A stretch of DNA of 64,000 nt, from the NCBI GenBank assembly GCA_947589575.1, contig CANQBM010000006.1, forward strand, positions 1 through 64,000. The letters run 5' to 3'. Every line of letters starts with the position of its first letter. Within the stretch, counting starts at the first letter, position 1. Below the pieces are notes generated by a model. It saw only the letters and a program-made list of their open reading frames with translations, was not told the origin of the DNA and ran no database searches. The position numbers were made by a program, and so were the translations under genes. Source of the stretch: an uncultured Clostridia bacterium (GTDB lineage Bacteria > Bacillota > Clostridia > Oscillospirales > Acutalibacteraceae). Below are positions 11,262 to 20,595 of the stretch, one piece after another.

Positions 11262-13058
11262 TTACGCCGACTCATCGGATTCGTCGTAGCCGTCATATAT
11301 ATTATATCTGTGTAAAAATACATAGTCGTCCTTTTTTTCATCATAAGCGTACTCGGTGCAGTAATCGCCGCTGTAGGACTCATAAATATCCCTTTCCTCG
11401 TCATAATAAAAGTCGCCATTATCAAAATTATACTGATTAGCTATCTTTTCTCTGCCGTCATCGGAAAGGTTATTATAATAGTCTGCAAGCGCCTTTTCTC
11501 CCCTGACCTTTGAAAAATTATATGAACGAAAATCGTTATTATTTTTATAGGTTATTTTATCAGTTTTATTTTCCGCGTCAAATATTCCTCTATAATTTTT
11601 ATTTAAATTTTTACCGATTATTATACGCGCTTGCCTTGCTACTTTATGGTTGCTGCTTTCGGCGAGCTCGGGCATATAGACTAAAGACGATTCGGAAAGG
11701 CTGTTGATATATTCAACATCAATACTGTCTATTTTTACGTTATTATACGCGTCAATGTTGTACCTTGCAATTCTGCCGTCAATATCGGAAAAGGAAAGAG
11801 CAATAAACATTGCGCTGCAAATAACAATAATCGGCTGCATATAGCTTACCTTCGGCAAAAAGATGTGGATTATATAGAAAATTATAATAACAAAAATCAT
11901 CACCATAAACACCGACACAAGCAGCCTGTTTTTTGAAAGACCGAATATCTCAATGTTTAGTTTCATTTTCGCCATCGCGGTTACGAGAATCAAAACAGTA
12001 AAAAGTAAAATAAAAGTTGAAACCGCTTTAACGGCAACAGGTATTTTCCCCTTTACTCTTTTTGTCAGAATATTCGCAAGAGCAATTATAACCATATTTA
12101 TAACACAGATTGCAAACATTTCAAAAAAACCGCGCCTTGCATACACGCTCGCGCTGTAGCTGTATCCTTTGGGCAGAATACCTGAAAAAGCGCTGAAAAA
12201 ATACGCAAGCTGGGATAAAAGATATATAACGTATGTTACGCTAATAACAGATAAAAATGAAATTGTTACAGGCGGTTGTATAACACCTTTGCTTTTTGAT
12301 TTTTCATTTTTCTTTTTATTCTTACTGCATTTCTTTGACACCGCATACAGTATAATAAGCGGTGTTACTATCAGCGCTAAAATCGCCTCAAGTAAATATT
12401 TGCCGATATTTTTCAAAACGATTTTGACCAGGTTTTCAAATGCGGCGTCACTTCCGGCAAGCAGGGGAATAATTACAATTAATACAGGGAGCGAAAGTGC
12501 TATACCTATAATCACATTCTTACTCAATTTATTTTTTGACATTACTTTTGTGTAAGCTCCCGCAATATCCGCGCCGTTTGAAAAAGGTGAAACGAATGTT
12601 TGCTTAAGCACTTCGCCGAGCATTCTGAAACTTCCCTGATTATTCACTATAGAGCCGCTTATTGAGCAAACGTAAATTCCGAAAAGCGAACAGACTAAAA
12701 ACAGCATTATTGTATTAACAAGAAAATCATTATAAATTGAAAATGTGACCGCCCCCGCAAGCGACATTGCGCCGCATATATAAGAAAAGGCGGAAACTTT
12801 GGTATTTACATCAAAAAGATAAACGGTAATTACGCTGAATAAAACAAAAAACGTAATTGTAAAGCCCAGATTAAAACCATGAAAAAATACGAAATCAACA
12901 ATTAAAAAACTGACCGCAAAGAAAATTAACGCAAAAATCAAATCCCTTTTTGAGAGCTTTATTTCAGGCTTTTTTCTCTGATAAACTATGTTATACGGCT
13001 GATAATAGAGCTGATTTTGACGAACATTATTTTGTTGTAAATTATTATCCTGTTGCAT
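11262..13058 (-). CDS. DUF4173-like polytopic membrane protein
   Basis: A 598-residue membrane protein that resembles the DUF4153/DUF4173 group; its biochemical function is unknown. The N-terminus is Gln/Asn-rich (about 30 residues), then come about 12 predicted membrane helices (roughly residues 40-430), with a Lys-rich cytoplasmic loop (KKCSKNKKKNEKSKSK) and the recognisable YARRGFFEMFAICVIN segment. The last 160 residues are soluble and acidic. AAGGAGG precedes the ATG. It begins 2 bp after a small HTH gene and is the last gene of a three-gene cluster. Confidence 0.75.
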   Translation of the reverse strand: MQQDNNLQQNNVRQNQLYYQPYNIVYQRKKPEIKLSKRDLIFALIFFAVSFLIVDFVFFHGFNLGFTITFFVLFSVITVYLFDVNTKVSAFSYICGAMSLAGAVTFSIYNDFLVNTIMLFLVCSLFGIYVCSISGSIVNNQGSFRMLGEVLKQTFVSPFSNGADIAGAYTKVMSKNKLSKNVIIGIALSLPVLIVIIPLLAGSDAAFENLVKIVLKNIGKYLLEAILALIVTPLIILYAVSKKCSKNKKKNEKSKSKGVIQPPVTISFLSVISVTYVIYLLSQLAYFFSAFSGILPKGYSYSASVYARRGFFEMFAICVINMVIIALANILTKRVKGKIPVAVKAVSTFILLFTVLILVTAMAKMKLNIEIFGLSKNRLLVSVFMVMIFVIIIFYIIHIFLPKVSYMQPIIVICSAMFIALSFSDIDGRIARYNIDAYNNVKIDSIDVEYINSLSESSLVYMPELAESSNHKVARQARIIIGKNLNKNYRGIFDAENKTDKITYKNNNDFRSYNFSKVRGEKALADYYNNLSDDGREKIANQYNFDNGDFYYDEERDIYESYSGDYCTEYAYDEKKDDYVFLHRYNIYDGYDESDESA

Positions 13059-13060
13059 AA

Positions 13061-13270
13061 TTAATCCTCCTTAACAAACTCCAGAATGTCACCGGGCTGA
13101 CAGTCGAGAACATTGCAAATCGCTTCAAGAGTGGAAAAGCGGATTGCCTTTGCCTTGCCCGTTTTAAGTATTGATAAATTAGCGGGCGTAATTCCTATTT
13201 TTGACGCAAGCTCATTAGAGGACATTTTTCTCTTTGCAAGCATAACATCAAGATTTACTATAATCTTCAT
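13061..13270 (-). CDS. Small Cro/CI-type HTH regulator (YozG-like)
   Basis: A 69-residue DNA-binding protein consisting almost only of an XRE helix-turn-helix (SSNELASKIGITPANLSILK), ending in DCQPGDILEF as in YozG-like regulators. Genes of this type commonly sit next to DUF2975 membrane proteins, as here. AGGAGG precedes the ATG. It lies 9 bp after the DUF2975 gene and 2 bp before the DUF4173 gene, so it probably controls this cluster. Confidence 0.88.
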   Translation of the reverse strand: MKIIVNLDVMLAKRKMSSNELASKIGITPANLSILKTGKAKAIRFSTLEAICNVLDCQPGDILEFVKED

Positions 13271-13279
13271 ACCGCCCTC

Positions 13280-13747
13280 CTATATTGTTAAATCATTTTC
13301 GTTTTTTATTTTGATAGCTGATTCAAAAATATTTTTAACAACTCTTACAACGAGTCCCATAAAAAATTCCCCTATAGCTAAAATGAACAAGGTTTCAAAC
13401 AAAAAATCATTTAAAACAATTATTAAAAATGAAATAATACCTATACATCCGGCATAAAAACACGCCCAGCTTATTATCTTGAGAAGTCTGACATTTTCAT
13501 CTTCAAAAACAATTTCCTTTCTTACGTTTACAAGAAGCCTGTCAAGGCAGAATAATGCAACATAGCCTGCCGGTACTACCGCGTAAAACGGTCCAAAAAC
13601 ATATGAGCTTATTTTTTCTAAAATATCAAATTTATAAAATCCGTTTTTAATCAGGATAGGCAAAGCTATCGCCATAACCGCAAGCAGTACATAACAAGAT
13701 CTTACAAAAAAATGAGTAAGCCTTACTGATTTATCATTATTAAGCAT
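13280..13747 (-). CDS. DUF2975 family membrane protein
   Basis: A 155-residue protein with four predicted membrane helices, resembling DUF2975 proteins, whose function is unknown. The partner gene downstream encodes the small HTH protein typical of this family's neighbourhood. The frame is open to 13771, but GGAGG precedes the ATG at 13747 (MLNNDKS), so that start is used. Confidence 0.75.
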   Translation of the reverse strand: MLNNDKSVRLTHFFVRSCYVLLAVMAIALPILIKNGFYKFDILEKISSYVFGPFYAVVPAGYVALFCLDRLLVNVRKEIVFEDENVRLLKIISWACFYAGCIGIISFLIIVLNDFLFETLFILAIGEFFMGLVVRVVKNIFESAIKIKNENDLTI

Positions 13748-13782
13748 AAAATTTTCCTCCGTTAATAACAAATTCTACCAAC

Positions 13783-13810
13783 ATTATATCAATAAATTAT
13801 CGTTTGTCAA
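13783..13810 (-). promoter_or_regulatory. Sigma-A promoter of the DUF2975-HTH-DUF4173 cluster
   Basis: TTGACA, 16 bp, TATAAT on the minus strand, about 40 bp before the DUF2975 start. Confidence 0.7.
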
Positions 13811-13850
13811 TAATTTTTTATCAATATTCATAAAATATTTATCACTTTTC

Positions 13851-13880
13851 AAAAAATAAAGAGCAGAAAAACCTGCTCTT
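13851..13880 (-). terminator. Terminator of the mreB-ECF transporter operon
   Basis: Minus-strand AAGAGCAGG and CCTGCTCTT-type arms (plus strand AAGAGCAG...CTGCTCTT) form a hairpin followed by TTTATTTTTTG, 30 bp after the stop of the small membrane protein. Confidence 0.75.
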
Positions 13881-13909
13881 GTATTTATAATATTAACAAT
13901 ATTTATTTA

Positions 13910-14158
13910 TCACACAAGGAAAATATATGCAAGCGCAATGTCAACAGCAAACAGAAGAAGAGATACTGCGCCGAGAATGTACGAAATTTTAATTTTCTTT
14001 TTACATTCAGCGTTAAGCTGTACACCTTTATTGCGGAAAACCAAGCCTACAACAATGCCCATTATACCGAAAGCGGGGCAGATACCGAGAGTACAAACGC
14101 CGAGTATGGACATAATCATAGCAAATTTTGAAAGTTTTAAAACTATCTCATTATTCAT
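13910..14158 (-). CDS. Small three-helix membrane protein coupled to ecfS
   Basis: I do not recognise this 82-residue protein. It has a hydrophobic helical hairpin (about residues 10-42, rich in Gly, Ile and Cys), a short basic loop (ECKKKIK) and a third membrane helix at the C-terminus. Its ATG overlaps the ecfS stop as ATGA, with GAGG 7 nt upstream, and a terminator follows its stop. It is thus the last member of the ECF transporter operon. The first half resembles general DUF4190-type small membrane proteins, but that is weak. Confidence 0.75.
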   Translation of the reverse strand: MNNEIVLKLSKFAMIMSILGVCTLGICPAFGIMGIVVGLVFRNKGVQLNAECKKKIKISYILGAVSLLLFAVDIALAYIFLV

Positions 14159-14850
14159 ACGCTTACCTCATTAGAGTATATGCCGTATTTTATACGGAGT
14201 CTGTTAATTTTGTTAATAAACGGTTTTCCTAAGAAAAACAGAAATACCCCCGTACTTGCCGCAAAAACTAAATTAAACGGCACAGCCGAAACGTAAACGG
14301 CAAGTATTGACGGCAGAGTAAAATCAGCCGACAGTATAAAAACCGAGCTTAAATCCGCTATAACTCCGTATAATATAAAAGTCAATAAAAATCCGCTCAG
14401 CGAAAGAGTTAATCTGTTTACCTTTATTCTGTCAAACACAATGCCTGCCGTAAAACCGACCATACCAAGCGCCGCCATCTGAAACGGAGTCCATACTCCC
14501 TGACCGAAAATAAAATTTGAAATAAATGCAGAAAACGCGCCGACAAGGTAACCTCTTTTTGCGCCGAGACATATTCCGCTGACAATTACAACTGCGCCTA
14601 TCGGCTTGACCTGCGGTAACAGATAAAATACCGCTCTTGAAATAACGGCAACTGCTGTCAAGCTCGAAATCAATGCAACTTCTCTCGCGGTAGGTTTACT
14701 GTGTTCAAAAGAGGAGAAGAAAGGTATCATTGAAATTACAAGTACAAGCACGCATATGAGATAATAGCTGACGCTGTCGCTCAATATCTGCCATGCAATA
14801 ACTCCAGCTGTGCAAAGGAAAGTGAATAAAAAGACTAAACCTTTTTTCAT
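14155..14850 (-). CDS. ECF transporter S component (substrate-binding membrane subunit)
   Basis: Integral-membrane substrate-capture subunit of an energy-coupling-factor vitamin importer. It has 231 residues and about six helices. Family-typical segments are AREVALISSLTAVAVISRA, LPQVKPIGAVVIVSG and FGQGVWTPFQMAALG. This subfamily has been linked by genomic context to cobalamin-related compounds in other bacteria, but nothing in this locus, such as a riboswitch or biosynthetic genes, confirms a substrate. It overlaps ecfA upstream and the small membrane protein downstream by 4 and 4 bases. Confidence 0.85.
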   Translation of the reverse strand: MKKGLVFLFTFLCTAGVIAWQILSDSVSYYLICVLVLVISMIPFFSSFEHSKPTAREVALISSLTAVAVISRAVFYLLPQVKPIGAVVIVSGICLGAKRGYLVGAFSAFISNFIFGQGVWTPFQMAALGMVGFTAGIVFDRIKVNRLTLSLSGFLLTFILYGVIADLSSVFILSADFTLPSILAVYVSAVPFNLVFAASTGVFLFFLGKPFINKINRLRIKYGIYSNEVSV

Positions 14851-16307
14851 TTTAAATCCTCCGCCGATACCGCCGATTTTAAATACGGCTTTGTAATCCG
14901 CCTGATTTGAGTTGTGTAATAATTAAGCGAACTTAAAACATAACGCCTTTCGCCTGTTATGGTAATAATACCGTCAGACAAAAAAGAAACGTAATCTGAA
15001 ACATCACCCACAAAATCCAAATCGTGTGAAACTATTATAACCGTTTTCCCTTGCTTTGCTAAATCCCTTATGTATTTTTTCAGACCGTTTTTTGAAAATG
15101 AATCAAGCGCCTTTGACGGTTCATCCAAAAGCAGAATATTAAAATCCTGCGCCGAAAGAATTGCAAGAGCAAGCTTTTGCATCTGACCGATACTTAAATC
15201 GTACGGATGATGCTCAAGACAATCAGAAAGCCCGAATCTTTGTGCAATATTCTCATCAATCTCTTCACGTACTGTATCCTTTGTAAAAAGATACTTCGGA
15301 TTTTGCGGCATATATGCGATTTTACCATTAACCTTAACCCTGCCGCTGTATGCCTTTTTTATTCCCGCAAGTACTTTAAGAAGAGTTGTTTTACCGCTGC
15401 CGTTAGCGCCGATTATTGAATGAACAGTTCCCGTATACGCCTCAAAAGTGAGAGAGGATAATATATCTCTCTCCTTTTTACTATAAGAAAATGTAATATT
15501 CTTTAACTGCGCTGATGTCTTGCCGCTTTTGCCCGGCATGTATTCACTTTCTTCAAGTAATTCCGCCAGCGGTACTGCCTCCCTGACTGTCAAAGGGCGT
15601 TCATTAAAAAGCGATGTGTAAACAGGTAAATATTCAAGCGCTTTTTCCGATTTTTTCAGTATGCGGGGAGAATCGTCTAATACAATTTTACCCTCCTCCA
15701 AAATAATCATCCTGTCGCAAAAATCCGCAATATTATCAGCAGTATGCGACGACATAATAACCGTCACGCCAAGTTCCTCGTTTACACGCTTTAAAAGACT
15801 GATAATATGATATGTTGATTTTGGGTCAAGCTGATTCAAAGGCTCATCAAGTATCAGCGCGTCAACATCCGAAATCATTACAGAGGCAATCGCAACAACG
15901 GCACGCTCACCTCCCGACAAATCGGAAATCTTTTTATCAAGCATATCTGAAAGATTAAAAAATGATGCTGTTTCACCTATTCTTACAGCAATTTCATCAT
16001 TTTTCATCTTCATATTTTCCGGCGCGAAAGCAAGCTCTCCTCTTACATTTTCAGCAACAAATGACGCGTCTGTATTTTGAATAACAAAGCCTGTTCGGTT
16101 TGAATTAATAATAATCCGCCCTTTAATATCGCCAAAGGGTGACAGCTCCTTTTTCAACATTCTTAAAAGCGTAGATTTACCGCTTCCCGTCCTGCCCATC
16201 AAAAGAATGAACTCTCCCCTGTTTATTGTAAGATTAACTCCGTCGAGCGCCTTTGATTTGCAATCAGGATATATAAAACTTAAATCTTTTGTTTCAAATA
16301 AAACCAT
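14847..16307 (-). CDS. ecfA: ECF transporter ATPase with two fused ABC domains
   Basis: Cytoplasmic ATP-hydrolysing component; one 486-residue chain carries both nucleotide-binding domains that are usually two proteins (EcfA1 and EcfA2). Domain 1 (about 1-230) has GRTGSGKST, the signature LSGGERA and the Walker B ALILDEP. Domain 2 (about 265-470) has GANGSGKTT, a variant signature LSIGQMQ and LLLDEPSKA. GGAGG 7 nt before the ATG fixes the start, so the gene overlaps ecfT by 28 bp. The second signature (SIGQ in place of SGGQ) is a modest deviation. Confidence 0.93.
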   Translation of the reverse strand: MVLFETKDLSFIYPDCKSKALDGVNLTINRGEFILLMGRTGSGKSTLLRMLKKELSPFGDIKGRIIINSNRTGFVIQNTDASFVAENVRGELAFAPENMKMKNDEIAVRIGETASFFNLSDMLDKKISDLSGGERAVVAIASVMISDVDALILDEPLNQLDPKSTYHIISLLKRVNEELGVTVIMSSHTADNIADFCDRMIILEEGKIVLDDSPRILKKSEKALEYLPVYTSLFNERPLTVREAVPLAELLEESEYMPGKSGKTSAQLKNITFSYSKKERDILSSLTFEAYTGTVHSIIGANGSGKTTLLKVLAGIKKAYSGRVKVNGKIAYMPQNPKYLFTKDTVREEIDENIAQRFGLSDCLEHHPYDLSIGQMQKLALAILSAQDFNILLLDEPSKALDSFSKNGLKKYIRDLAKQGKTVIIVSHDLDFVGDVSDYVSFLSDGIITITGERRYVLSSLNYYTTQIRRITKPYLKSAVSAEDLK

Positions 16308-17134
16308 CTTATATCCTCCGTTAAATCAATAATCACAGACAGAAATGAAATTATAAAAAAAGTTATAAACGGAAAAACGCAAAAGCCCTCCATATTAATA
16401 TCAGGCTCAAAAATAAAACCTATTGAGCCGGAAACCTTCATTACGCAAATTTCAGCAAAAATTAAAATAATTATAAAAAGGCATACTCCGTCTTTAAATA
16501 AAAATCTGTATTTGGAATACGGTACCCTCCCCCTGCCGAAACCGCGGGCTTTCATAGAATCCGATACCTCAATGCTTTCCTCAAGCGTCATTGTTATGAG
16601 GGCCGAAAAATTATCTAGTTCCATTTTTAATCTGCCTTTTCCGTTATTAACAAGCATTCTCGCGTCTTTTATCTCCTCAGCATTTTTTTTAAGCCTTGGA
16701 ATAAATGACAAAACCATTGAAAAAACGATGGCGCAATTAGGCGAAATTCTACCTGCAACGGCAAGAAAACGCTCCGATGTCACAACAACGGAATAACATG
16801 AAAACCACATAATTACCGAAGAAAACATCATACCCTGGCAAAATCCGTAAAAAAGCCCCTCAAATGTAAAATTCATATCAAAAGCAGTAAACAATACGGT
16901 CGCTCCGTAGTGAGTAAACAGCATATTGAACACAGCGACAAAAAAAATAAGAGGAATAATGAATTTTATAAAATAAAGAAAAGCTCTCTTACCCTCCAAC
17001 TTGATTTTATAAAAAAACGAACCGGCAAGGCTTACAATCAAATAAAAGGGGTGAAACAATATTAATGTCAAAACTATTATTAAAACAAAAAACAGGAAGG
17101 TAACCTTTGGATTGAATTTTGAAAATCTATCCAT
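16280..17134 (-). CDS. ecfT: ECF transporter transmembrane coupling protein EcfT
   Basis: Membrane coupling protein that transmits ATPase movement to the S component. It has 284 residues and belongs to the CbiQ family, with four to five hydrophobic helices. The cytoplasmic coupling helices include the conserved Ala-Arg-Gly motif in DSMKARGFGRGR and a preceding KDARMLVNNGKG helix. GGGAGG precedes the ATG. It lies 38 bp after mreB and is probably cotranscribed with it. Confidence 0.9.
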   Translation of the reverse strand: MDRFSKFNPKVTFLFFVLIIVLTLILFHPFYLIVSLAGSFFYKIKLEGKRAFLYFIKFIIPLIFFVAVFNMLFTHYGATVLFTAFDMNFTFEGLFYGFCQGMMFSSVIMWFSCYSVVVTSERFLAVAGRISPNCAIVFSMVLSFIPRLKKNAEEIKDARMLVNNGKGRLKMELDNFSALITMTLEESIEVSDSMKARGFGRGRVPYSKYRFLFKDGVCLFIIILIFAEICVMKVSGSIGFIFEPDINMEGFCVFPFITFFIISFLSVIIDLTEDIRWFYLKQKI

Positions 17135-17172
17135 CGTACTACCTCCCTTTTGATTATTTGTTTAAAATAAAA

Positions 17173-18201
17173 TTACCTTGTGCGAACATCTTCCTTTGTT
17201 TTAAAAGAATATCCGTACCTATCAAGAATGCGCATTTTTTTTAGCGCTGTTTCACAGCCTTTTGACACGCAAAGCTTAGGTCTTACAGGAACGGTAACAT
17301 CAAGCGAAAGAGCGTCTCCGATAAGCCTGTCAAGTCCGTAAAGCTGTGCCGTACCGCCGGTCAAAAGCACACTTGCGTTTGTTATATCAGCGACAAGCTG
17401 AGGCGACGTGCGTTCAAACAGCGTCTTTGCCGCAAGCGTTATTCTCTCAAGCAGAGGTTTCATACAGGTTAAGATTTCGTTGCCTGTTACCTCTACTGTC
17501 ATAGGAAGTCCTGTCGATAAGTTTCTGCCCTTAGCCTGAGCGGCGACATCATTTTCACGCTCAACAGCACATCCGATATTTATTTTAATATCCTCCGCTG
17601 TTCTTATTCCCGCAAGCAAACCGTAAGTATCACGCAGATATTTAACTATTGCGTCATCAATAGCATCGCCTGCAACCTTGATAGTTTCAATCTGGCTCAT
17701 TGAACCTTGACTGATAACTGCCATATCGGTTGTTCCGGCGCCGACGTTAATTACAAAAACACCGCTCGGATTTATCGGGTCAACTCCTGCTCCGAACGCA
17801 GAGCAGAGGGGTTCCTCAATAAGACATACAGACCTTGCCCCCGCAGTAATTAAAACCGATATAAGAGTTCTCTTTTCAACATCTGTACTAAGTGAGGGAA
17901 CCGACGCCACAACCCTCGGCTTAAATATACTTTTTTTGAGTACCTTATTCATAAAATAGCGGACCATCTGGCAGGCGAGCGAATAATTGCTGACTGTTCC
18001 GTCTGCAATCGGCTGGATAACACTTACGCCGTTAGGTTCTCTCCCCTGAAGGTAATACGCCCTTTTTCCCGCGTAAAGTATTTTATCGCTCCTGGTATCA
18101 TACGCTACATATGACGGCTCCTCAAGGACAACGCCCTTGCCGACAACCGATATAATGATTGAGCTTGTACCCAAATCAATTCCTAAGTCATAACCGAACA
18201 T
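17173..18201 (-). CDS. mreB: MreB/Mbl family actin-like cell shape protein
   Basis: Actin-fold ATPase that organises side-wall synthesis. It has 342 residues, the normal length. The phosphate-1 motif is GYDLGIDLGTSSI, the phosphate-2 region is VINVGAGTTDMAVIS, and the adenosine motif is LLTGGTAQLYGLD. The sequence diverges from standard MreB: residues NVGAGTTD replace the usual DIGGGTT/SE. There is no mreC/mreD nearby. It precedes the ECF transporter genes in the same direction, so it could be a paralogue with a special role, but this is not shown. Confidence 0.88.
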   Translation of the reverse strand: MFGYDLGIDLGTSSIIISVVGKGVVLEEPSYVAYDTRSDKILYAGKRAYYLQGREPNGVSVIQPIADGTVSNYSLACQMVRYFMNKVLKKSIFKPRVVASVPSLSTDVEKRTLISVLITAGARSVCLIEEPLCSAFGAGVDPINPSGVFVINVGAGTTDMAVISQGSMSQIETIKVAGDAIDDAIVKYLRDTYGLLAGIRTAEDIKINIGCAVERENDVAAQAKGRNLSTGLPMTVEVTGNEILTCMKPLLERITLAAKTLFERTSPQLVADITNASVLLTGGTAQLYGLDRLIGDALSLDVTVPVRPKLCVSKGCETALKKMRILDRYGYSFKTKEDVRTR

Positions 18202-18231
18202 AAAAACATTCCTTAATCAAAATATAAAAAT

Positions 18232-18260
18232 ATGTTACTTTAAAAAAAGCGATATGTCAA
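18232..18260 (-). promoter_or_regulatory. Probable promoter of mreB and the ECF operon
   Basis: TTGACA, 17 bp, TAACAT on the minus strand, about 30 bp before the mreB start. The -35 is consensus, the -10 is weaker. Confidence 0.55.
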
Positions 18261-18283
18261 GAAATAAGATATTAATAATTTTG

Positions 18284-20506
18284 TTACGGTTTAAATATGT
18301 CCGTATCATCTTTAAAGAGAAAATGGTTAAGCGCGCTGTAACGTCTGCTCTTCTTGTCATTTTCTACCATCAGCTTGATGGAATTAACATTTCCCACAAT
18401 TACCAAAAGATTTTTCGCCCTCGTAAGAGCCGTATAAAAAAGATTTCTGTATGCAAGCTTAGGCGGTGTACTTATGGTAGGAAGAACCACAGCGTCAAAC
18501 TCACTGCCCTGGCTCTTATGGACTGTCATTGCATACGCAAGTTCTATTTCCTTAGCGTTTTCAACGCTGTACATTGCCTCCCTGTCATCAAAGCGGACAT
18601 TAATTATATCGTTTTCCTTGTCAATACGGGTGAGTATTCCGATATCACCGTTAAAAACTCCCGTGCCGTTGTCATCATTCTTAAACCACGGAACATCATA
18701 GTTATTCTTAATCTGCATAACCTTATCGCCTTCGCGGAGAATATAGCCTCTGTTTCTAATCTCGTTTTTTTCCTTTGACGGAGGATTAAGCGCATTTTGA
18801 AGTAAAGCATTAATATTTTCTGTTCCCACCTCGCCTTTACGGCTGGGGCACAGAACCTGTATATCTGCTGTATCAAAACCGTATCCGGCAGGTATACGCT
18901 TAGTAACAAGGCTTACAATCTTCTTAGGCGCATTATATTTTGAATCCTCATTGAGTAAAAAGAAATCGGAATTAATATCACTGTTATCAAGAACAGGCAT
19001 TTCACCCGAAACAACTCTGTGTGCATTTGAAACAATCATACTTTCCATCGCCTGACGAAAAATTTTGTCAAGACTGACAACTCCGATTAAACCGCTTTTA
19101 ATTAAATCGGCAAGCACATTTCCCGCGCCGACAGGCGGCAACTGATCCTTATCCCCAACCATAATAAGACGGCATGAAAGAGGCAGAGCGTCAAGAAGCG
19201 CAGAAAAAATTGTTACGTCAACCATTGAAAGCTCGTCTACAATTACCGCATCACAATCAAGCGGATTTTTCAGATTATGGCTAAAGACGGGCTGCGTTGC
19301 GCCTTCACGGTATTCAACCTCCAAAAGTCTGTGAATAGTCTTTGCCTCGTAGCCGGTAAGCTCGCTCATTCTTTTGGCGGCGCGACCTGTAGGAGCAGTA
19401 AGGGCAACGTCGAGCCCCCTGTTTTTCATAAGAGTAATTATTCCCTTAACGGTTGTTGTTTTACCCGTACCGGGTCCGCCCGTTAATATCAGCATGCCCT
19501 TATTGACAGCAATTTCAATAGCCTGTCTTTGCTTCTCATCAAAGCGGATATTATTAGCCTCCTCAAAGGCATAAATCTCTGCCGTTGAAATTTCTTTTTC
19601 CTGAGGCGGAAAATGAAGCATAACATTTATCCTTTCAGCGATTGATGACTCAGCCCTGTAAATTTCAGGCAGAAACAAAAAATCTTTTCCGTCGATATTT
19701 TCCTGCACAAGCTGTTTTGCATCAATAGCGTTGTCAACTGCAATTTCAACCTCATCCTCACTACAGTCAAGAAGCGCTACAGCTGGCCTTATAAGACTGC
19801 TTCTCGGCACGCAGGTATGACCGTTATTCAGATTATATCTAACAACGTAAACAACACCTGCCTGACTGCGGTAATCAAACGGAGGAGGCTCATTCATAGA
19901 AAAAGCAATCTCATCCGCGCGCTCAAATGTAAAGCCGTTATCCTGTGAAACAAAGGCGTACGGGTTTTCCTTAATAATATCAAGCGCATATGATTTATAT
20001 AGGTTATATGCCTGAAATGCCTCCTGCTGATTAAGTCCCAGTTCGGCAAGTCCGTTCATAACATCACGCGCCGCAAACTGCATTTTAAAATCCCGGCTGA
20101 TTTTTTTTGCCTTCGACTTACTAATGCCTTTTATTTCAGACAAGCGCTCAGGTTCGTTTTCAATAACATTAAATGTATCGGAGCCGAATTTTTCAACAAT
20201 TTTTAGCGCCGTTGCCTCACGCACGCCTTTAATAATCCCACCTGAAAGGAATCGAAGCATACCTGACGCATCAGCAGGCAGAGTACGCTGTAGGCGCACC
20301 GCTTTAAACTGTCTGCCAAAGGACTGGTGCATAACCCACTCGCCCTGAAAAACAGCCTCCTCGCCGATAACAACACCACCCAGAACTCCTACAACAGTAA
20401 CATACTCATCTCCTGCGTTTACCTCAATTACCGCAAAGCCTGTTGACTCGTTCATATAAGTTATATCTTCTATTGTGCCTGTTAAGTTTTCAAGCTCATC
20501 CGACAT
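18284..20506 (-). CDS. recD2: ATP-dependent RecD2-type DNA helicase
   Basis: SF1B 5'-3' helicase related to RecD that acts without RecBC in DNA repair. It has 740 residues. The N-terminal domain (to about 310) contains OB-fold and tandem helix-hairpin-helix regions (LSEIKGISKSKAKKI). The motor shows LTGGPGTGKTTTV (Walker A), VIVDELSMVD (motif II), GDKDQLPPVGAG (motif III) and YAMTVHKSQGSEFD near the end. The frame is open to 20515, but AGGTGA lies before the ATG at 20506. It lies just downstream of the tuf terminator on the same strand. Confidence 0.95.
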   Translation of the reverse strand: MSDELENLTGTIEDITYMNESTGFAVIEVNAGDEYVTVVGVLGGVVIGEEAVFQGEWVMHQSFGRQFKAVRLQRTLPADASGMLRFLSGGIIKGVREATALKIVEKFGSDTFNVIENEPERLSEIKGISKSKAKKISRDFKMQFAARDVMNGLAELGLNQQEAFQAYNLYKSYALDIIKENPYAFVSQDNGFTFERADEIAFSMNEPPPFDYRSQAGVVYVVRYNLNNGHTCVPRSSLIRPAVALLDCSEDEVEIAVDNAIDAKQLVQENIDGKDFLFLPEIYRAESSIAERINVMLHFPPQEKEISTAEIYAFEEANNIRFDEKQRQAIEIAVNKGMLILTGGPGTGKTTTVKGIITLMKNRGLDVALTAPTGRAAKRMSELTGYEAKTIHRLLEVEYREGATQPVFSHNLKNPLDCDAVIVDELSMVDVTIFSALLDALPLSCRLIMVGDKDQLPPVGAGNVLADLIKSGLIGVVSLDKIFRQAMESMIVSNAHRVVSGEMPVLDNSDINSDFFLLNEDSKYNAPKKIVSLVTKRIPAGYGFDTADIQVLCPSRKGEVGTENINALLQNALNPPSKEKNEIRNRGYILREGDKVMQIKNNYDVPWFKNDDNGTGVFNGDIGILTRIDKENDIINVRFDDREAMYSVENAKEIELAYAMTVHKSQGSEFDAVVLPTISTPPKLAYRNLFYTALTRAKNLLVIVGNVNSIKLMVENDKKSRRYSALNHFLFKDDTDIFKP

Positions 20507-20548
20507 AATTTTCACCTATATAATTATATCACAACAATAATAAAAATA

Positions 20549-20576
20549 AAAGAGCAAGCCGTACGGCTTGCTCTTG
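20549..20576 (-). terminator. Terminator after tuf
   Basis: A perfect inverted repeat with GAGCAAGCC/GGCTTGCTC arms around GTAC, followed on the minus strand by TTTTATTTTTATT. It separates the str operon from recD2. Confidence 0.9.
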
Positions 20577-20595
20577 ATTATAAGTTTATTCTGGC

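Noticed and set aside
17135-17172. Riboswitch before the ECF transporter genes
   Set aside because: Only 38 bp separate mreB from ecfT, too little for any vitamin riboswitch, and the region before mreB is also short.
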